A stretch of 64,000 bases of DNA from Paenibacillus radicis (ex Xue et al. 2023) (GCF_024722015.1 NZ_JANQBD010000017.1:62001-126000), one strand, 5' to 3'. Positions 24,816 to 33,517 are shown, numbered from the stretch's first letter. The notes: a model not told the origin generated them from the sequence alone. A program made the numbers and translations.

Positions 24816-25102
24816 AACGATCCTCCGTTTCTTTCAGTATGTTTGAATGGGTTTATGTTCTGAATAACGTTAGTATATACAATTTTTTGTACCCTAAACT
24901 TTACGTTGTCCTGAGGGCTGATATGTATTAGTTGCCATTCCAACCATCTGGCATCGGTGCCAAGTATAAAAACTTATACTTCTTGCTCAACTTAAATGCA
25001 GGGTCCTTCCTTATTTTCATACCCAGCGGTAGCTTTCTCTCTTTGAATCCGATACAATAAATAGTGAAGCCTACACATATATATCAAAAGAAGGTGTATT
25101 CG
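24816..25102. other. Divergent intergenic region yqhR/yqhQ with two small inverted repeats
   Basis: No gene is seen. TGGCA-TCGG-TGCCA (24949-24962) is followed directly by AAGTATAA-AAAC-TTATACTT (24962-24981), a perfect 8-bp stem. TACAAT at 25053-25058 is a plausible -10 for yqhQ, but the -35 is poor. Confidence 0.5.
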
Positions 25103-26044
25103 TTGTCGCAAAATGAGCAGCCATGTACGATTTACGGAGGTCAAGCCGTGATCGAAGGAGTAATGTTTGCAGGTCTAAAAACCCATGTCACGGCCGTACG
25201 CCGAAAGGATAATTCCATCGCCTATTTCGAAGTGCCAAAGAAGGAAATCGGCTGGGTGCAAGCTTTGAAGAAAATACCCTTCATTCGGGGAATTGTCGGC
25301 ATAGTCGAGGCAAGCGCCAAGGGTGCGCAGCATTTGAACTTTTCTGCTGAAACATTTGCCGAGGAGCAAGGTGAGGAACAAGCGCCCAAAGAAGAGCAGA
25401 AGGAATCCTTTACAGGGAAAATTTCCATGATTCTGGGTGTCGCTGTAGTAGGGGTTTTATCCTTCCTGTTTGGGAAGTTTATATTTACGCTGGTCCCGCC
25501 TACTATCGAACAAGTTTTATTCGGTAATTTATTCGTCAATCAGATCGGACACAACTTGCTCGAAGGACTTATCAAAATCATTTTGCTCGTAGCCTATATA
25601 TACTTTATCTCACTCACGCCGATGATTCGCAGACTGTTCCAATATCATGGAGCTGAGCATAAAGTTATAAGCGCATATGAAGCAGGAGTTGAGTTGACTG
25701 TAGCTAATGTACAGAAATTCAGCACACTTCACTATCGCTGCGGGAGCAGCTTTATCGTTTTCACGGTGTTAGTCGGAGTCATTATTTATTCCTTTTTCAC
25801 CTACGATACCTTTGTTCAAAGAATTGTGCAGCGGATCATTCTTCTGCCTGTTGTTATAGGGGTTTCGTACGAGGTCTTACGTTTCACTAACCTGCTTCGC
25901 GACATACCAGTACTTCGTTACCTTGGTTATCCAGGTCTATGGCTGCAGCTATTGACCACCAAACAGCCTGATGATTCCCAAGTTGAAGTGTCCATCGCTT
26001 CTTTTAACCGGATGTTAGAGTTGGATAAACAAGCAAGAGTATAA
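25103..26044 (+). CDS. yqhQ: DUF1385 family membrane protein YqhQ
   Basis: This 313-residue protein has the signature IYGGQAVIEGVMFAGLKTHV near the N-terminus and PMIRRLFQYHGAEHKVISAY with a conserved His-Glu cluster in the middle. A Cys-containing HYRCGSSFIVFTVLVGVII follows, and there are four membrane segments. B. subtilis YqhQ is unassigned in function. I chose the TTG at 25103, six bases after AGAAGGTG. A GTG at 25064 lies only six bases from a -10-like TACAAT and lacks a ribosome binding site. Confidence 0.85.
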   Translation: MSQNEQPCTIYGGQAVIEGVMFAGLKTHVTAVRRKDNSIAYFEVPKKEIGWVQALKKIPFIRGIVGIVEASAKGAQHLNFSAETFAEEQGEEQAPKEEQKESFTGKISMILGVAVVGVLSFLFGKFIFTLVPPTIEQVLFGNLFVNQIGHNLLEGLIKIILLVAYIYFISLTPMIRRLFQYHGAEHKVISAYEAGVELTVANVQKFSTLHYRCGSSFIVFTVLVGVIIYSFFTYDTFVQRIVQRIILLPVVIGVSYEVLRFTNLLRDIPVLRYLGYPGLWLQLLTTKQPDDSQVEVSIASFNRMLELDKQARV

Positions 26045-26055
26045 GCTTAAAGCTG

Positions 26056-26099
26056 AAGTTTATGAAGAAAGTTTCGCTGCTCGCGAAACTCCAGGGAGG
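26056..26099 (+). repeat. SD-adjacent hairpin repeat, copy upstream of the yqhP-like gene
   Basis: TTATGAAG, then a perfect 8-bp stem AGTTTCGC/GCGAAACT (26070-26077 and 26083-26090, loop TGCTC), then CCAGGGAGG, the ribosome binding site. The stem is identical to the nusB copy but on the other strand with a different loop. Confidence 0.8.
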
Positions 26100-26107
26100 A
26101 AATCGTG

Positions 26108-26383
26108 ATGAAGAAACGTTATCCTATTGCCGCCTATATTATACTTGGATTAGCCTTAATTGGATTGGCATCCAAAGCATTGTCTCTCATTATCCCGATC
26201 GCAGTGTTTGCTGTAATCTTTCTGCTGTATAAGTTCCCGCCAAGCACCTGGGGAAATATCGGAAAATCCAAGCAAGGCCCCAAAAATTACAGCCGCACCA
26301 AAGAGAAACGAAGCAGAAATGCTTCATTTCGCGTCATAGACGGCAATAAGGGAAGCTCGGATGAGCCTCCCAAATATCATTAA
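26108..26383 (+). CDS. Small membrane protein, hypothetical (positional match to YqhP/SA1362 family)
   Basis: The 91-residue protein has two adjacent hydrophobic segments (AAYIILGLALIGLASKAL and IPIAVFAVIFLLYKF, about 7-24 and 28-42). A strongly basic, Ser/Lys/Arg-rich tail ends DGNKGSSDEPPKYH. No enzyme motif is visible. In Bacillus a small membrane protein (YqhP) follows yqhQ, so it may be that gene, but I cannot confirm similarity. The ATG at 26108 is eight bases after GGAGG. A GTG three bases upstream is also possible. The stop codon is the first base pair region of the terminator. Confidence 0.6.
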   Translation: MKKRYPIAAYIILGLALIGLASKALSLIIPIAVFAVIFLLYKFPPSTWGNIGKSKQGPKNYSRTKEKRSRNASFRVIDGNKGSSDEPPKYH

Positions 26384-26410
26384 ACGGCGATCTGATCGCC
26401 GTTTTTTTTG
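26382..26410 (+). terminator. Rho-independent terminator between convergent genes
   Basis: AAACGGCGATC-T-GATCGCCGTTT followed by T8 on the plus strand, beginning within the stop codon of the yqhP-like gene. It also lies just beyond the patatin stop on the other strand. Confidence 0.85.
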
Positions 26411-27394
26411 TTAATAATTAATCGGATTTCTTTTGCGAACCACATGCTGCATGTAGCTTGTTTTATAATCAGTCAGCTTCCACTTGTTGAAGAAATTTTC
26501 AGCTGCAAGATTGCCTGATTCATAGAGCGCCTGGCTTTTCTCCTTCGATATATCAAAATTCGTGTTACTGACCCCCAAAGTAGGAATTTTCACAGTCCTG
26601 AACCGGTTAACATCCTCAATGTAACGTTCATCATGAGCATCCATCATAGTAGAAAAGAGCGCCTTCAGCATGGATAAGGGTCCATAAATTTTATTGGGCA
26701 TACCTGATCCGCGGCCTACCAATTGAAAACCAATAGTCGGAATCATTGAATCCAGAGCTGGAACCTCATCCCTATCAAACAGCCACAGTGGAAAATTGCT
26801 TAATAACCCGCCGTCCACGATATAAACAAATTGTTCGGCGAAGGTTTCCGTTGAAAGCCTTTTAGCCGCTGATTTGCGAATAATGACGGGGTCGAAAAAA
26901 TATGGAATGCTTGTACTCATCCGTACGGCCTTGGAAATGGAAAATTGAACGGGGTCAATGCCATAATCCGCAATATCATCCGGAAGTACAAGCAGCTTGC
27001 GACCGGAAATATCCGAAGCTATAATTCGCAGCTGGTTTGGACGAAGATCACCGAATGTACGAATCCCTTTGGCCAATAACAATGTGTGTATCCAATGCTC
27101 CAATGTTTCTCCGGAGTATAAGCCTTTTTTCAAAAATAAACGCGCTAACGGTCCGATCAATTTTGTATCAAATATTTTAGAACGCTGCATAAAAGCGCTG
27201 AATGGAGTAGCTTCAATGACTGTTTTCAATTCATCCGATGTATAGCCCGCGGCTACTAAAGAGGCGACAATGGCCCCTGAAGACGTCCCTGCTACCTGGT
27301 TAAAAGTAAGGCCCTTACTCTCTGCAGCGTGTACAGCGCCTGCCAATGCGATCCCCTTAACCCCTCCGCCTTCAAACACGGCATTAATTTTCAT
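26411..27394 (-). CDS. Patatin-like phospholipase family protein
   Basis: This is a predicted acyl hydrolase with the patatin Ser/Asp dyad. The 327 residues show the oxyanion-hole motif FEGGGVKGIALAGAV near 7-21. The nucleophile elbow GTSSGAIVA is near 36-44 and the catalytic Asp in VDGGLLSNFPLWLF follows. No signal peptide is apparent, so it is likely cytoplasmic. The start was set at the ATG 27392-27394, seven bases after GGGATGGG. An upstream ATG four codons earlier directly abuts a GGGG. No operon partner: it is convergent with yqhQ and isolated upstream. Confidence 0.85.
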   Translation of the reverse strand: MKINAVFEGGGVKGIALAGAVHAAESKGLTFNQVAGTSSGAIVASLVAAGYTSDELKTVIEATPFSAFMQRSKIFDTKLIGPLARLFLKKGLYSGETLEHWIHTLLLAKGIRTFGDLRPNQLRIIASDISGRKLLVLPDDIADYGIDPVQFSISKAVRMSTSIPYFFDPVIIRKSAAKRLSTETFAEQFVYIVDGGLLSNFPLWLFDRDEVPALDSMIPTIGFQLVGRGSGMPNKIYGPLSMLKALFSTMMDAHDERYIEDVNRFRTVKIPTLGVSNTNFDISKEKSQALYESGNLAAENFFNKWKLTDYKTSYMQHVVRKRNPINY

Positions 27395-27954
27395 ATGTAA
27401 TCCCATCCCCGCATTTATATAAGTCCGCAACAGACCGCTACTTATTGGAATATATGCAGGGCGGGTTTGACCCAATTACCGTATTTGTCAGAAACATGTA
27501 ACTCATTGCTCACTGAATCAACCGTATTATTTAAGCTTATTCCATAAGTTCGTGCATGGAGTGGGACTGAGTGAGGGGTTTCGACCACTTTTGGTTCTCG
27601 TGTTGATTGGATAATCAGGCTTCCAGGCTTGCCGAAGCGGGAACCATCTTACACCAATATCCAAACTTGACTAATGTAAATAGTCTTGCTTCCAAATGGT
27701 TAGCGGGAAAACCTCCAATTAATATTGGTCCATATGGGTCAATCAGCACATATAGCAGGAAAACATCCTTCTAATTCCTTTCACATCAGCCTATTACCTC
27801 AATTAATGCTGAAATTAGATGGAGAATTTCCAGCTAAGCCTCTCATTTAGAAGATAAAGGAGGAATTAGCTCCAGAATTTCCAGTTAAACTTTAATTATG
27901 AGTTCAATATTGAACTTTCATCAGACGAAAATATTATTGCTGGGATCAATGCGC
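27395..27954. other. Gene-free region with GAATTTCCAGTTA-type repeats
   Basis: No convincing coding sequence. GCTGAAATT/AATTTCCAGC (27808-27816 and 27826-27835) is an inverted repeat. AGAATTTCCAGYTAA occurs at 27823-27837 and 27874-27888. The same core appears at 53282-53364, so this is a dispersed intergenic repeat. AATTAATATTGG lies near 27717-27728. Confidence 0.55.
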
Positions 27955-28026
27955 CTTGCTCTTGCTCTTGCTCTTGCTCTTGCTCTTGCTCTTGCTCTTG
28001 CTCTTGCTCTTGCTCTTGCTCTTGCT
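27955..28026. repeat. Perfect (CTTGCT)12 hexanucleotide microsatellite
   Basis: Twelve uninterrupted copies of CTTGCT, 72 bases. They lie within a 77-codon plus-strand frame that reads as alternating Leu-Ala. The frame has no ribosome binding site and runs into the mntR terminator, so it is probably not a gene. Such pure hexamer runs are rare in bacterial chromosomes and prone to length change. Confidence 0.95.
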
Positions 28027-28062
28027 AAAAAGGGTAAGGCTCTCCCCCAAATAATAAATGCT

Positions 28063-28096
28063 TTAAAAAAAGCATCCGATCAAGATCGGATGCTTT
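28063..28096 (-). terminator. Rho-independent terminator of mntR
   Basis: AAAGCATCCGATC and GATCGGATGCTTT form a perfect 13-bp stem with a 2-base centre, directly after the mntR stop codon. It is followed on the minus strand by T7. Confidence 0.9.
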
Positions 28097-28519
28097 CTAA
28101 GTTTCGTCCATTTCTTTTTTCAAATTCATAAGGTCTTGGAGTCTTATAGGGTCACGCTTAAAATATTCGACCAAAGTTTCAATGCATGTAATCGAATCCC
28201 AGCTCAGGTGATGCTCAATACCTTCCACATCTTTATAGATCGTATCTTCCGATACGCCAATAACAGTTAAAAATTCCTCCAATAGCTGATGCCGGACAAC
28301 CAATCGTTTGCCCATCTTCTGTCCTTTAGAAGTCAATACCAGACCACGGTATTTTTCATACACCAAATAATTGTCCTTATCCAGTTTCTGAATCATTTTG
28401 GTAACAGAGGAAGGGTGTACTTCTAAACCTTCGGCGATATCGGATACACGTGCATACCCTTTCTCGTCTATTAATTTATAGATCCTCTCCAGATAGTCCT
28501 CCATACTCGGTGTAGCCAT
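28097..28519 (-). CDS. mntR: Manganese-responsive regulator MntR (DtxR family)
   Basis: MntR represses manganese uptake genes when loaded with Mn(II). The 140-residue protein has an N-terminal winged helix (MEDYLERIYKLIDEKGYARV, then EGLEVHPSSVTKMIQKLDKD, about 6-53). A helical dimer/metal domain follows with the ligands seen in RHQLLEEFL, DVEGIEHHLSWDSI and the first-helix Asp/Glu. It lacks a C-terminal SH3 domain, as in Bacillus MntR. GGGAGG precedes the ATG. No mntABCD or mntH lies in the window; the nearby znuACB importer is on the same strand but separated by two genes. Confidence 0.93.
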   Translation of the reverse strand: MATPSMEDYLERIYKLIDEKGYARVSDIAEGLEVHPSSVTKMIQKLDKDNYLVYEKYRGLVLTSKGQKMGKRLVVRHQLLEEFLTVIGVSEDTIYKDVEGIEHHLSWDSITCIETLVEYFKRDPIRLQDLMNLKKEMDET

Positions 28520-28572
28520 TTAGCTTTCCTCCCGTAATTCATAAAACCTGGTAACATATAATTCCCATGAGT

Positions 28573-28648
28573 GAACCGCAGCGGTTCTGATCAAACTAGG
28601 CTCATTATAAGCGCCTTTTACTATAACACAGCCTAATGGTTGACGCAA
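28573..28648 (-). promoter_or_regulatory. mntR promoter and 7-bp dyad in the leader
   Basis: On the minus strand TTGCGT (28643-28648) and TATAGT (28620-28625) are 17 bases apart. Downstream, GAACCGC-T-GCGGTTC (28573-28587) is a perfect dyad in the transcribed leader, a candidate operator. Confidence 0.45.
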
Positions 28649-28785
28649 GTTAAGCATTAGGAGTAATTAAACTTGGTCAAAATAAGCATGATGCATAATG
28701 AAATCCTGACTCATCTATCGATTCAATTGATGCTTACAGCTCAGCGTAGACTATCTAATAATGTAACAATGGAGGCAACATAAAC

Positions 28786-29847
28786 ATGTCAACTGGACTG
28801 CTCACTCCCCCAATACGGCAAACGCAGGTTTTTGTTCCAGAGCTGGTTTATTTTGAACCGGATGCATTAAATTACCCCAAAGGCCAGAGAATACTTGAAT
28901 GGGCCAAGCAGCAAGGCTTACCTATTCAAATGACTACCTCTCACAACCGAATTACTAATCTGCCCGGTGAAAGTGACCTGGAGAAATACAAAATAGCTAA
29001 GCGAACGCTTGTCGTAGGAATTCGTAAAACTTTAAAATTCGATACTTCCAAGCCTTCCGCCGAATATGCAATCCCAATTGCCACAGGCTGTATGGCTCAC
29101 TGCCACTACTGCTACTTGCAAACTACTCTGGGAGCCAAACCCTATATCCGTGTCTATGTAAACACAGATGACATTTTAAAAGCCGCGAAGCAGTATATCG
29201 AAGAACGGGCTCCCGAAATAACAAGATTTGAAGCGGCTTGTACCTCCGATCCTGTCGGCCTTGAGCATATAAGTGGATCATTAAAAGAACTAATAGAATT
29301 CATGGCCCGGGAGCCGCTCGGACGTCTGAGATTTGTAACCAAATTCCATCACGTGGAACCACTTCTCGGGTTAAAGCATAACAAACATACTCGTTTTCGG
29401 TTTAGTGTTAATGCTGATTATGTAATCAAAAATTTTGAACCGGCGACCTCCAGCTTTTATGAACGAATAACAGCGGCAGGAAAGGTTGCCCAAGCTGGTT
29501 ATCCACTCGGGTTCATTATCGCTCCAATAATATGGCATGAGGGCTGGGAAAATGGCTATCAGGAGCTGCTGGAGAAATTAAAAGAGGCGCTTCCTGAAGA
29601 AGCTACCTCTGATCTAACCTTTGAATTGATTCAGCATCGTTTCACCAAAACAGCCAAAACCGTCATCCAGCAGCGTTATCCCAAAACAAAGTTAGAATTA
29701 GATGAAACGAAGCGCAAATACAAATGGGGCCGCTGGGGTCAAGGCAAATATGTGTACCCGGATGACCAAGCCAATGCTTTGCGAGAATTCATTACAGAAC
29801 AGATCTTTGAGAAATTTCCGCAATCCAAAATTGATTATTTCACTTAA
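28786..29847 (+). CDS. splB: Spore photoproduct lyase
   Basis: SplB is a radical-SAM enzyme that repairs the 5-thyminyl-5,6-dihydrothymine lesion in germinating spores. The 353 residues carry the family CX3CX2C iron-sulfur motif in GCMAHCHYCY (Cys102, 106, 109). The conserved catalytic Cys near 152 is in EAACTSDPVG, and the C-terminal RYPKTKLELDETKRKYKWG stretch is typical. An ATG at 28786 follows GGAGG. B. subtilis splB is made in the forespore by sigma-G; I see no convincing sigma-G promoter here. Its stop codon overlaps that of the convergent ccdA. Confidence 0.95.
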   Translation: MSTGLLTPPIRQTQVFVPELVYFEPDALNYPKGQRILEWAKQQGLPIQMTTSHNRITNLPGESDLEKYKIAKRTLVVGIRKTLKFDTSKPSAEYAIPIATGCMAHCHYCYLQTTLGAKPYIRVYVNTDDILKAAKQYIEERAPEITRFEAACTSDPVGLEHISGSLKELIEFMAREPLGRLRFVTKFHHVEPLLGLKHNKHTRFRFSVNADYVIKNFEPATSSFYERITAAGKVAQAGYPLGFIIAPIIWHEGWENGYQELLEKLKEALPEEATSDLTFELIQHRFTKTAKTVIQQRYPKTKLELDETKRKYKWGRWGQGKYVYPDDQANALREFITEQIFEKFPQSKIDYFT

Positions 29848-30554
29848 AATTTCAAATAGTCGGGGGTTATTTGATTCAACCATATGGTAATTCGGGTCAT
29901 CTGATCCGTATAAAGGAGAATGGCCATAATAATCATTAATCCCCCGCCAAGCTTCATAATTAACGATGAATAGCGCAATATCCATTTGGTCGTGCCGATA
30001 AAAAAGGCAAGTATTACAAAGGGAATGGCAAACCCGAGCGAATACGCTGTAATCAGGGGTACCCATGAATCCGGATTGGTCGCCGCTAATGCCAAAATCG
30101 CAGATAATATCGGGCCTATACAAGGAGACCAGCCAGCTGCAAAGCCCATTCCTACAAGGATGCTTCCAAGGTATCCTGCCGGCTTCAGCTTCCATTGAAG
30201 CTTACGCTCTCTCAAAAGCCATTGCGGCTGAAAGATGCCCAGCAAGAACAAGCCCATAGCAAAAATCAACAGTGCCGCGATTTGCCGCAATAAATCCTTG
30301 TAATCAATAAACAGGCTGGATACGACGCTGGCCCCCCAGCCCAAGCTGTAAAAAATAATCGAGAAGCCGGCAACAAAGCAAAGCGTATGTAAAATGGTTT
30401 TGCTGCGAATCTCCTTGCCGGAGTCCGCATTCTTAAGCTGACTGACGGATATCCCTGTTATATAGGATAAATAGGAAGGATACAACGGCAAGCAGCAGGG
30501 TGATATGAACGATGCAAAACCTGCCCATAGGGCAATCCATAGATTAATTTCCAA
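29844..30554 (-). CDS. ccdA: Cytochrome c biogenesis protein CcdA
   Basis: CcdA passes electrons across the membrane to extracytoplasmic thiol-disulfide proteins used in cytochrome c maturation and spore cortex formation. The 236-residue protein has six hydrophobic segments. The paired redox Cys are visible in SPCCLPLYPSYLSYITG near 19-35 and in AAGWSPCIGPILSAILAL. Start is TTG at 30552-30554 after AGGGGGC. The stop overlaps the splB stop on the opposite strand by four bases with no terminator between. Confidence 0.92.
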   Translation of the reverse strand: MEINLWIALWAGFASFISPCCLPLYPSYLSYITGISVSQLKNADSGKEIRSKTILHTLCFVAGFSIIFYSLGWGASVVSSLFIDYKDLLRQIAALLIFAMGLFLLGIFQPQWLLRERKLQWKLKPAGYLGSILVGMGFAAGWSPCIGPILSAILALAATNPDSWVPLITAYSLGFAIPFVILAFFIGTTKWILRYSSLIMKLGGGLMIIMAILLYTDQMTRITIWLNQITPDYLKF

Positions 30555-30696
30555 ACATTTACGCCCCCTAAATTCAGAGAATAACCTCTGATCCTACCCT
30601 TCATTATATCGAATTTTTCAACTTGCACGGATGACCTTTTCGAAAATTATGTGTCTCTCTTGCTCCATGCAATGAAATAATCCCATCCCATTTATG

Positions 30697-31500
30697 CTAT
30701 AAGCGAAATCCCCTTTTTATAAATAAGCTCAAAATCAACAGCCCGATTAAAAATAGAACAATAGTAGCTCCCGGTGCCAAATCCCACATTCCTGCAGCAA
30801 ACAAGCCGCCGACAACGGAAACCTCGGAGAATAGAACCGACCAAAAGATCGACTTTTTAAAGCTTTTGGCTACAAGCAAGCTGCATGCGACAGGGATGGT
30901 TAATAGCGAGGAAACCAGCAGCGCCCCCACTATTTTTATCGCAACGCTAATAACAAGCGCAGTGAGCATCGTAATCATGATATTGTAAAAACGAAGCGGC
31001 AAACCGCTGACGCCAGCAGCGTCTTCATCGAAAAACATCAAAAACAATTCTTTATAGTTCAGCAATATAACTCCGACAACTATAACAGTTACTCCAAAAA
31101 CCACCCACAGATCAAAATTATCCAAGGTGTAAATGCTGCCGAAAAAATAGCTCATAACATTCATATTAAAGCCTTTGCCCAATGTAAACAGCAAGGTAGC
31201 CAGAGCAACGCCGCCTGACATAATAATCGCGATGGATAATTCCGCATATGATTTATATGCCTTGCGCAGCCTCTCTATGGCAAAGGACGCAAGCAGCGCA
31301 AATATGAGTCCGACTCCAATAGGATACACATTGATCAAGAAGCCAAGCGCAATTCCCGCTATCGACACGTGGGCAAGTGTATCTCCGATCATCGATAATC
31401 TGCGGAGAACAAGAAATACGCCCATTAATGGCGCAGTAAGCCCGATTAATATACCGCCCAATAAGGCGCGTTGAAAAAAATATTCTGAAAAAATGTCCAA
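30697..31500 (-). CDS. znuB: Zinc ABC transporter, permease
   Basis: This integral membrane subunit of an ABC-3 family metal importer has 267 residues and about eight hydrophobic segments. Family stretches are GVFLVLRRLSMIGDTLAHVS, then ALLVSSLLTIPVACSLLVAK and WDLAPGATIVLFLIGLLIL. Start is TTG at 31498-31500 with GGAG upstream. It is the third gene of znuA-znuC-znuB. Zinc specificity is inferred from ZnuA's His-rich loop and the Zur-like sites. Confidence 0.92.
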   Translation of the reverse strand: MDIFSEYFFQRALLGGILIGLTAPLMGVFLVLRRLSMIGDTLAHVSIAGIALGFLINVYPIGVGLIFALLASFAIERLRKAYKSYAELSIAIIMSGGVALATLLFTLGKGFNMNVMSYFFGSIYTLDNFDLWVVFGVTVIVVGVILLNYKELFLMFFDEDAAGVSGLPLRFYNIMITMLTALVISVAIKIVGALLVSSLLTIPVACSLLVAKSFKKSIFWSVLFSEVSVVGGLFAAGMWDLAPGATIVLFLIGLLILSLFIKRGFRL

Positions 31501-31527
31501 CTTACTCGCTCCTAGCTCCAGCTTTCA

Positions 31528-32322
31528 TTAAACCAACACTTCCATTTGCTCCCGCAGCTGCTGGATGGAATGCGTCAAATTCGTTTCTTTGCAATTTTCA
31601 GGCTCATGCGTATGCTTAACGTAAAAAGATAAAGCCCCGCTTTTTTGGGCAGGCTCGTTTCCAATATAAGATTGTACCATATCCATATCATGCGATACCA
31701 GAAGAAATGTAATATGGTGATGCTGATGCATATGGCGGATCATCCGGAAAAAGCCTGCTTGCGTTTCGGCGTCAATACCTACCGTAGGTTCATCCAGGAT
31801 GAGCAGCTGCGGATTGTTGATTAACGCCCGTGCCAGAAATACGCGCTGCTGTTGTCCTCCTGAAAGCTGTCCTATGCGACGGTCTGCCAAATCCTCAATG
31901 CGCATTGCATAAAGCGCGTCCTCGCATTTTTGCTGCTCCGCCTTACCTATCCGGCGAAACATATTCTTCTTGCCATACAGACCGGATAGCACTACTTCCC
32001 GTACGGTGGCCGGGAACAGCGGATTAAAGGCGTTCTTCTGCGGCACATAGCCGATACGTTCCCAATCGCGGAATGTACTTATTGGCTGACCGAACAAACG
32101 TATTTCCCCCTGGGACGGCTTCAGCAGGCCTACAATCATTTTCAACAATGTTGTTTTCCCTGCTCCATTGGATCCGATCAGCCCAACAAAATCACGTTCC
32201 AAAACAGTAAAATTAAGATGCTCTATCACTTGTTTATTCTCATAAAAAAAAGAGACGTCATCAACTGTGACGATACTCTGATGACATCCTGCATTGCCAA
32301 TAGGTGATGCATTGGAATCCAT
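31528..32322 (-). CDS. znuC: Zinc ABC transporter, ATP-binding protein
   Basis: This is the ATPase of the zinc importer. The 264 residues contain Walker A GSNGAGKTTL, the Q-loop YVPQKNAFNP, signature LSGGQQQRVFLARAL, Walker B LLILDEPTVGID and the switch His in LLVSHDMDMV. A His/Glu/Cys-containing tail (HTHEPENCKE) may bind metal. I chose the ATG at 32320-32322, nine bases after AAGGAG. A TTG seven codons earlier falls inside that ribosome binding site. Confidence 0.95.
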   Translation of the reverse strand: MDSNASPIGNAGCHQSIVTVDDVSFFYENKQVIEHLNFTVLERDFVGLIGSNGAGKTTLLKMIVGLLKPSQGEIRLFGQPISTFRDWERIGYVPQKNAFNPLFPATVREVVLSGLYGKKNMFRRIGKAEQQKCEDALYAMRIEDLADRRIGQLSGGQQQRVFLARALINNPQLLILDEPTVGIDAETQAGFFRMIRHMHQHHHITFLLVSHDMDMVQSYIGNEPAQKSGALSFYVKHTHEPENCKETNLTHSIQQLREQMEVLV

Positions 32323-32356
32323 AGATATTAGCTCCTTCTTCAACAGGCTCTTCCTT

Positions 32357-33346
32357 CTATTGTAATGCTTTTATTAAATTATTCAAATTGCTGTTCATAA
32401 TCGATATATAATCTGCTCCAGCCTTCGACTGCTCCTCTGTTAAACCTTCGATCGGATTCAGCACGGCTGTTTCCACTTTTGCATCCTTGGCCAATGTTTT
32501 GGCTAATTTGTCGGAGACCAGCTCCTCGAAGAAAATTATTTTGACATTATTCGTACGAATGAATTCATTAATATTTTTTAAGTCCTTGGAGGTTGGTTCC
32601 GCGTCAGGAGATAGGCCCATAATAGGTTTTTGTATCAAACCGTATTCCTTCGCCAAATATCCGAATGATTGGTGAGTTACAACAATTTCTTTTTTCGTCA
32701 AACCGGATAGTGTCTGCTTATATTTATTATGCAGTTGGTCAAGCTGAGCTGCATATTGATTATAATTGGCTTCATAATCAGCTTTATGGGCCGCATCGAC
32801 TTTTATCAAATTATCCTTGACGGTCTGCGCCATTTTTTTGGCATTTACAGGACTTAACCATACGTGCGGATCCCAATGTCCTTCATGCACTTGTGCGTCC
32901 TTGGCTTTTTCTTTATTGCTGCTATCTTTTTTCTCAGCCTCATGTCCATGCTCATCTTCCTCGGCAGCCTCTATTAGATCAAGACCTTTACTAGCTTCGA
33001 CTACCAATTGTTTGGAGTCCTTAGGCATGCTGCTAAGCGTATCATCCACCCAGCCCTCAAAGCCGGCACCTAAATAAAGAAACATTTCAGCTTTAGTAAT
33101 ATTCTGTATATCGCGTCCTTTAGGCGACCAATCGTGAGGCTCTACTCCTGCAGGAACGAGGTTAATGACATTGACATGATCGCCGCCAATTTTTTTCGTG
33201 AAATCATAGAGTGGATAGAAGCTGGCAACAACATTGATTTTCCCCGAAACCAGCGTAGCTTGCGGCTTACCGCAACCAGATAACATGATCGACAATATTA
33301 AAATTAGTAGTGCAGGAATTACAATAGCTCTCTTAACAGCAGACAT
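32357..33346 (-). CDS. znuA: Zinc ABC transporter, substrate-binding lipoprotein
   Basis: This extracellular zinc-binding lipoprotein of the cluster A-I family has 329 residues. The signal peptide ends in the lipobox LSGCG with Cys25. Zinc ligands are expected at the His in VEPHDWSP, in WDPHVWLSP, in VVTHQSFGYL and the late Glu/Asp. An acidic/His-rich loop (EEDEHGHEAE and VHEGHWDPH) is typical of zinc rather than manganese binding proteins. It is the first gene of znuACB, behind a strong promoter flanked by two Zur-like sites. Confidence 0.95.
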   Translation of the reverse strand: MSAVKRAIVIPALLILILSIMLSGCGKPQATLVSGKINVVASFYPLYDFTKKIGGDHVNVINLVPAGVEPHDWSPKGRDIQNITKAEMFLYLGAGFEGWVDDTLSSMPKDSKQLVVEASKGLDLIEAAEEDEHGHEAEKKDSSNKEKAKDAQVHEGHWDPHVWLSPVNAKKMAQTVKDNLIKVDAAHKADYEANYNQYAAQLDQLHNKYKQTLSGLTKKEIVVTHQSFGYLAKEYGLIQKPIMGLSPDAEPTSKDLKNINEFIRTNNVKIIFFEELVSDKLAKTLAKDAKVETAVLNPIEGLTEEQSKAGADYISIMNSNLNNLIKALQ

Positions 33347-33364
33347 TTACGAACACTCCTTATG

Positions 33365-33447
33365 TAAATCGTAATTATTTTTATTAACAGATTTGATTAT
33401 ACGACCGGACTCTCAAAATTGTCAACTATTAATAATATTTACGATTA
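33365..33447 (-). promoter_or_regulatory. znuACB promoter with two Zur-like operators
   Basis: On the minus strand TTGACA (33420-33425), 18 bases, then TATAAT (33396-33401). A Zur-type half site ATTACGATTT lies downstream (full site 33365-33386) and AATCGTAAATATT lies upstream (33429-33447). Both resemble the Bacillus Zur box AAATCGTAAT-N-ATTACGATTT with one strong half each. Confidence 0.75.
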
Positions 33448-33471
33448 GTTGTGTTTTAAACTTCATTAATA

Positions 33472-33517
33472 TAAAAAAAACAGCATCCAACCGAATGTTC
33501 CCGGTTTGAATGCTGTT
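33472..33517 (-). terminator. Terminator of the Gfo/Idh oxidoreductase gene
   Basis: On the minus strand AACAGCATTCAAACCG pairs imperfectly with CGGTTGGATGCTGTT and is followed by T8. It lies 32 bases past the stop codon, and also upstream of the znu promoter. Confidence 0.75.

Noticed and set aside
27955..28026. CRISPR-like array
   Set aside because: It is an uninterrupted hexamer with no spacers.
27898..28131. 77-codon plus-strand frame with (Leu-Ala)n
   Set aside because: It arises from the CTTGCT microsatellite, lacks a ribosome binding site and runs through the mntR terminator into antisense of mntR.
28640..28785. Sigma-G promoter for splB
   Set aside because: CATCTAT and TGCATA are present but spacing and the -10 do not fit the consensus well enough to claim.
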